A stretch of 38,728 nucleotides of DNA. Source: Candidatus Methylopumilus sp. Lineage in GTDB: Bacteria > Pseudomonadota > Gammaproteobacteria > Burkholderiales > Methylophilaceae. Positions 36,136 to 38,728 of this stretch are shown in pieces. The notes below the pieces were generated by a model. That model had not been told where the DNA came from and did not search any database. It was given only the letters and a program-made list of their open reading frames with translations. The stretch's first letter is position 1. The number at the start of each line of letters is the position of its first letter. The position numbers and the translations under genes are program-made. The stretch spans positions 1-38,728 of the forward strand of contig JAHEEA010000014.1 in NCBI GenBank assembly GCA_024640945.1, written 5' to 3'.

Positions 36136-36152
36136 ACAGATGTTACATCTGT
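36136..36152. promoter_or_regulatory. 17-bp perfect palindrome in the divergent dgkA/phospholipase promoter region
   Basis: ACAGATGT and ACATCTGT flank a central T. It overlaps the likely -35 of dgkA and the first bases of the Pho box for the plus-strand gene, so it looks like a dimer operator. The regulator is unknown. Confidence 0.55.
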
Positions 36153-36182
36153 CATCTACACATCACAAAAGCTTCATATTCT
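36149..36182 (+). promoter_or_regulatory. Pho-type promoter of the phospholipase C-like gene
   Basis: CTGTCAT (36149-36155), CTAC, ACATCAC (36160-36166), exactly 10 bp, TATTCT (36177-36182). The first unit is perfect and the second weak. The leader is about 23 bases. Confidence 0.5.
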
Positions 36183-36211
36183 CTTAACCTGACTGATTAC
36201 AATGGTTAGTA

Positions 36212-37048
36212 ATGAAAAACCACTTTAGGCATTTTTTCTGGTTTATACCAATTATTTTTCACGCAAATGAAGCCAATGCGTGGGGGCTTATTACCCACGT
36301 TTATTTTGCCCACTCTTTACTCTGGGCAATGCCATTACTTGATCCAAGACTAAGAAAGGCGATACAAAACTTCCCAGACTTAGTAATGGCTGGTGCATGT
36401 TTGCCAGATCTGGCTATTATTTCTAAACGTTATCGCAAGACACATGATTGGCAATATGCTCATGCCTTACTTGAAAATGCAAAAAATGAAGAAGACTTAG
36501 CGATTGCCATTGGATTTGCAAGCCACTTATATATTGATGTGATTGCACATAATCACTTTGTTCCAGCCCACGAAGAAATGTGGTCAGACAAAGGAATGCT
36601 TGCTCACATTAGCTCCGAATGGGCAATGGATGCTCATCTAAGTCCACTATTAAGCACATCTCCCGCTGCTCTTCTTAGTAGGAATGTAGATAAGCTGGCT
36701 CAGTTTATTGCACCTCAATTTGATTGCGGCATTAAAGATACTAGAAGACTAATTCTTAAACTCAGTTTCTGGGACAGGATGCTGCGGACTTTCAAAATCC
36801 CAAACGTGATTTATCACGCATCACGAGTCTTAGATAAACGGGTAGACAAACACTTCATTTACTACATTGCAAAGACGCAAGTGGCAATTGCTGATATTGG
36901 TATTGTTTTGTCAGGAACAAAACCGGCATGGGAAGCTGAGTTACTTAATTTAAGCGCTACACAACTCAGCGCTTGGCGACTTGAATGCTTAGGTGAGTTG
37001 GCACTCTTTCATCCAGCGCCAATACAATATTTCGTACCAAATGATTAA
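36212..37048 (+). CDS. Zinc-dependent phospholipase C-like secreted protein
   Basis: A 278-residue exported protein. The signal peptide should be cut after NEANA, leaving tryptophan (W24) as the mature N-terminus, as in Bacillus cereus PLC, where Trp1 binds zinc. H105-x3-D109, H115, and H132-x3-E136 reproduce most of the zinc-ligand pattern of that family (H118/D122/H128/H142/E146); D66, H78 and H84 are further candidates. It probably cleaves phospholipid head groups to give diacylglycerol. Activity and substrate are inferred. The start at 36212 has only weak pairing upstream. It converges with the PAP2 gene with a 4-bp gap. Confidence 0.72.
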   Translation: MKNHFRHFFWFIPIIFHANEANAWGLITHVYFAHSLLWAMPLLDPRLRKAIQNFPDLVMAGACLPDLAIISKRYRKTHDWQYAHALLENAKNEEDLAIAIGFASHLYIDVIAHNHFVPAHEEMWSDKGMLAHISSEWAMDAHLSPLLSTSPAALLSRNVDKLAQFIAPQFDCGIKDTRRLILKLSFWDRMLRTFKIPNVIYHASRVLDKRVDKHFIYYIAKTQVAIADIGIVLSGTKPAWEAELLNLSATQLSAWRLECLGELALFHPAPIQYFVPND

Positions 37049-37052
37049 GCAG

Positions 37053-37589
37053 TTAGATAAGCAATAAAGATAACCCTGATACAGAGAATCCAATCAAAGC
37101 ACCCATGAGTACATCACTTGGATAATGTAAACCCAGTACAACCCGAGATAAAGCCACCATTACAGCGAATGGAACAACCAATATAAAGAGTGCTGGGTAA
37201 TAGAACACTGCGATTGAGCTAAAAGCAACTGCGTGCAGTGTATGCCCAGATGGAAAACTAAATCGATCTAATGGCCGACCAGTCAACCATATATCTTGAT
37301 GCACTTCATAAGGACGCGGACGCAAGGTTTTACCTTTGAGCCATTTGTATAAGACTGTGCCAGAAAGCCCAACAGCTAGCATATGAACCACAGGCACTAT
37401 TCCATCACTTCCATTAATGGCAAGAATAGCCAGCATGATGGTGTACCAAAAAACACCATCGCCTAAACGGCTGATTAATCTAAACCAGACACGTATTGCA
37501 AGATTGTGACTGGTTTTATTAACGCGTATACACAAAGCGCTATCGATCGCCTTAGCACGTGCAAAATACAGGCTTAATTTATAGGGCAT
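37053..37589 (-). CDS. PAP2-family membrane phosphatase
   Basis: A 178-residue membrane protein with several hydrophobic helices and all three PAP2 motifs: K85-x6-R92-P93, PSGH (113-116), and S148-R149-x5-H155-x3-D159. Such enzymes dephosphorylate phosphatidic acid, phosphatidylglycerol-phosphate or undecaprenyl diphosphate. Here, beside a phospholipase-like gene and dgkA, production of diacylglycerol from phosphatidic acid is a reasonable guess. GGAG lies upstream of the ATG, and a Pho-like promoter further up. Confidence 0.85.
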   Translation of the reverse strand: MPYKLSLYFARAKAIDSALCIRVNKTSHNLAIRVWFRLISRLGDGVFWYTIMLAILAINGSDGIVPVVHMLAVGLSGTVLYKWLKGKTLRPRPYEVHQDIWLTGRPLDRFSFPSGHTLHAVAFSSIAVFYYPALFILVVPFAVMVALSRVVLGLHYPSDVLMGALIGFSVSGLSLLLI

Positions 37590-37630
37590 ATCTGCTCCTA
37601 ACTTATTAATATTATTTTAATCATTCCCAC

Positions 37631-37664
37631 ATCATGCTTTTCAAATATGACAATTTAATGAATA
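37631..37664 (-). promoter_or_regulatory. Pho-like promoter of the PAP2 gene
   Basis: On the minus strand: TATTCAT (37664-37658), TAAA, TTGTCAT (37653-37647), exactly 10 bp, CATGAT (37636-37631). One good and one weak unit. Confidence 0.45.
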
Positions 37665-37703
37665 AACATCAAACAAGCCCATCAAAAATTTTATTTAATC
37701 TAG

Positions 37704-37748
37704 ACGTCATATAAACTTCATACCGATGTAATACTTTAAAAGTACATT
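37704..37748 (+). promoter_or_regulatory. Pho-like promoter with three units upstream of the OlsB-like gene
   Basis: ACGTCAT (37704-37710), ACTTCAT (37715-37721) and ATGTAAT (37726-37732) at 11-bp spacing, then exactly 10 bp, then TACATT (37743-37748). Each unit is imperfect. The leader is about 20 bases and includes AAGGAG. Confidence 0.45.
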
Positions 37749-37775
37749 GCTCTAAATTAAAAAAAGGAGCGATTT

Positions 37776-38552
37776 ATGCTGACAGAAAGTCTTGGGTTTA
37801 GCGAATCAAACGAACAAAGTTTAATCACCACGCCTAGCGAACATGGCAAACTGATTGTGAGCCTAGCGCGAGATAAAAACGAAGTTGCTGAAGCTCAACA
37901 CCTCAGATACAAAGTATTTGCAGAAGAAATGGGTGCAAATATTCAAAGCAAAAACGCATTAGATCAAGATGGATTTGATGTGTTTTGTGATCATCTAATT
38001 ATTCGAGAGAGTATTAATAATAAAGTAGTTGGTACTTACCGTATCCTCAATCCAAAAATGGCAAATGAAGCCGGTGGATATTACTCAGCTGGCGAATTCG
38101 ATATTAGTCGCTTACAACCCCTATTTGACCGTACTGTTGAAGTTGGTCGGGCATGCGTACATCCTGATTACCGAAATGGTGGCACGATCACAATGTTATG
38201 GGCTGGCCTTGCAAAGTATATGCAAGCCAATAAATATGAATACATGATTGGATGTGGAAGCGTAGGAATGTCAGATGGTGGTCACGTTGCAGCCAGCTTG
38301 TACAAGCAGTTGTCCGCAAAGTATTTAGCTCCAAGTGAATATCGTGTATTTCCTCACTGTGCACTTCCACTAGAAGCGCTTAATCAAGAATTAAGTGTTA
38401 GTTGCCCTCCATTAATTAAGGGTTATTTACGACTTGGTGCATACATCTGTGGTGAACCTGCATGGGATCCTGATTTCAATACTGCTGATATGTTGGTCAT
38501 GCTTCCGCTTTCTCGCATGAACAAGAGATATGCAGATCACTTTTTTAAATAA
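37776..38552 (+). CDS. OlsB-like N-acyltransferase (ornithine lipid type)
   Basis: A 258-residue GNAT-fold protein of the OlsB/hemolysin-like acyltransferase family. Diagnostic stretches are AEAQHLRYKVFAEEMGA, DQDGFDVFCDHLII, VVGTYRIL, GGYYSAGEFDIS and EVGRACVHPDYRNGGTITMLW. OlsB transfers a 3-hydroxyacyl chain from acyl carrier protein to the amino group of ornithine, the first step to phosphorus-free ornithine lipids. No olsA partner is in the window, so the final product could instead be another acyl-amino acid. AAGGAG lies seven bases before the ATG. Confidence 0.8.
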   Translation: MLTESLGFSESNEQSLITTPSEHGKLIVSLARDKNEVAEAQHLRYKVFAEEMGANIQSKNALDQDGFDVFCDHLIIRESINNKVVGTYRILNPKMANEAGGYYSAGEFDISRLQPLFDRTVEVGRACVHPDYRNGGTITMLWAGLAKYMQANKYEYMIGCGSVGMSDGGHVAASLYKQLSAKYLAPSEYRVFPHCALPLEALNQELSVSCPPLIKGYLRLGAYICGEPAWDPDFNTADMLVMLPLSRMNKRYADHFFK

Positions 38553-38576
38553 ATCAAAAAGTAAGAAGCAGAAATG

Positions 38577-38607
38577 AAAAAACCCCAGTCGATTCGACTG
38601 GGGTTTT
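38577..38607. terminator. Terminator shared by the OlsB-like gene and the rRNA operon
   Basis: Stem CCCCAGTCG / CGACTGGGG (38583-38591 and 38595-38603), loop ATT, with an A run before and TTTT after. It works for both converging transcripts. Confidence 0.85.
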
Positions 38608-38616
38608 GTATAAATA

Positions 38617-38728
38617 GCCTGGCGGTGACCTACTTTCGCATGCGAAGAGCATACTATCATTGGCGCAGAATCGTTTCACGGCCCTGTTCGAGATGGGAAG
38701 GGGTGGTTCCAATTCGCTATGGCCGCCA
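38617..38728 (-). rRNA. rrf: 5S ribosomal RNA, 5' end just outside the window
   Basis: Read on the minus strand it begins TGGCGGCCATAGCG, continues GAACCACCCCTTCCCATC, CGAACAGGGCCGTGAAACG, and ends GGTCACCGCCAGGC, all classic 5S segments. The 5' and 3' ends pair (CCTGGCGG-type stem). Only about three 5' bases appear to be missing. The rest of the rrn operon must lie beyond the right edge. Confidence 0.95.

Noticed and set aside
1-38728. CRISPR arrays, insertion sequences, prophage genes, tRNAs, attachment sites
   Set aside because: Looked for by repeated spacing, terminal repeats, transposase or integrase motifs and cloverleaf segments; none seen. The only long repeats are hairpins or regulatory inverted repeats described above.

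Overview
The window looks like a chromosomal segment of a low-to-medium GC betaproteobacterium. Protein sequences and gene order suggest Nitrosomonadales/Methylophilaceae, perhaps a Methylotenera-like methylotroph. That assignment is an impression from the proteins, since no search could be run. I see no insertion sequence, prophage, CRISPR array or tRNA. Genes are densely packed and no stretch over 300 bases lacks a feature.

Layout. 1-5634: central carbon and housekeeping genes (3' end of acnB, acs, mqo, then galU and suhB on the minus strand). 5757-7258: trmJ-cysE. 7289-12253: a polyphosphate block with ppx and ppk converging, plus a minus-strand gene pair for a Lys/Ala-rich basic protein and a ParA-type ATPase. 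12269-18790: a complete ISC iron-sulfur operon (iscR, an extra cysteine desulfurase, iscS, iscU, iscA, hscB, hscA, fdx) behind an IscR-type operator. 18820-24629 (minus): carbonic anhydrase, a PhoX/DUF839-like secreted protein with a TonB-dependent receptor, and a phosphate-selective porin. 24841-27519: arsenite exporter and arsenate reductase, a 61-residue orphan protein, an outer-membrane protein and a probable small RNA. 27641-30252 (minus): lysS and prfB, the latter with a programmed frameshift. 30396-34430: pstSCAB. 34453-38552: a lipid group (GT4 glycosyltransferase, diacylglycerol kinase, Zn-dependent phospholipase C-like protein, PAP2 phosphatase, OlsB-like N-acyltransferase). The right edge holds a minus-strand 5S rRNA, the end of an rrn operon.

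Unifying theme: phosphate. At least eleven intergenic sites resemble Pho boxes, meaning two 7-bp CTGTCAT-like units separated by 4 bp. In ten of them a -10-like hexamer begins exactly 10 bp after the box, the geometry known from E. coli phoA. The strongest precede the porin, pstS, the Lys/Ala-rich/ParA pair and the small RNA. Weaker ones precede ppx, ppk, the glycosyltransferase, the phospholipase-like gene, the PAP2 gene, the OlsB-like gene, the 61-residue gene and the outer-membrane protein. Together the genes would cover phosphate capture (porin, Pst), storage (Ppk/Ppx), scavenging (PhoX-like, TonB receptor), defence against the phosphate analogue arsenate, and replacement of phospholipids by phosphorus-free lipids.

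The two most novel candidates are (1) a Pho-controlled ParA ATPase translationally coupled to a histone-H1-like Lys/Ala-rich protein beside ppk/ppx, which could position or segregate polyphosphate granules, and (2) a Pho-promoter-driven RNA of about 64 nt with a CUCCU loop. Both are inferences from sequence.
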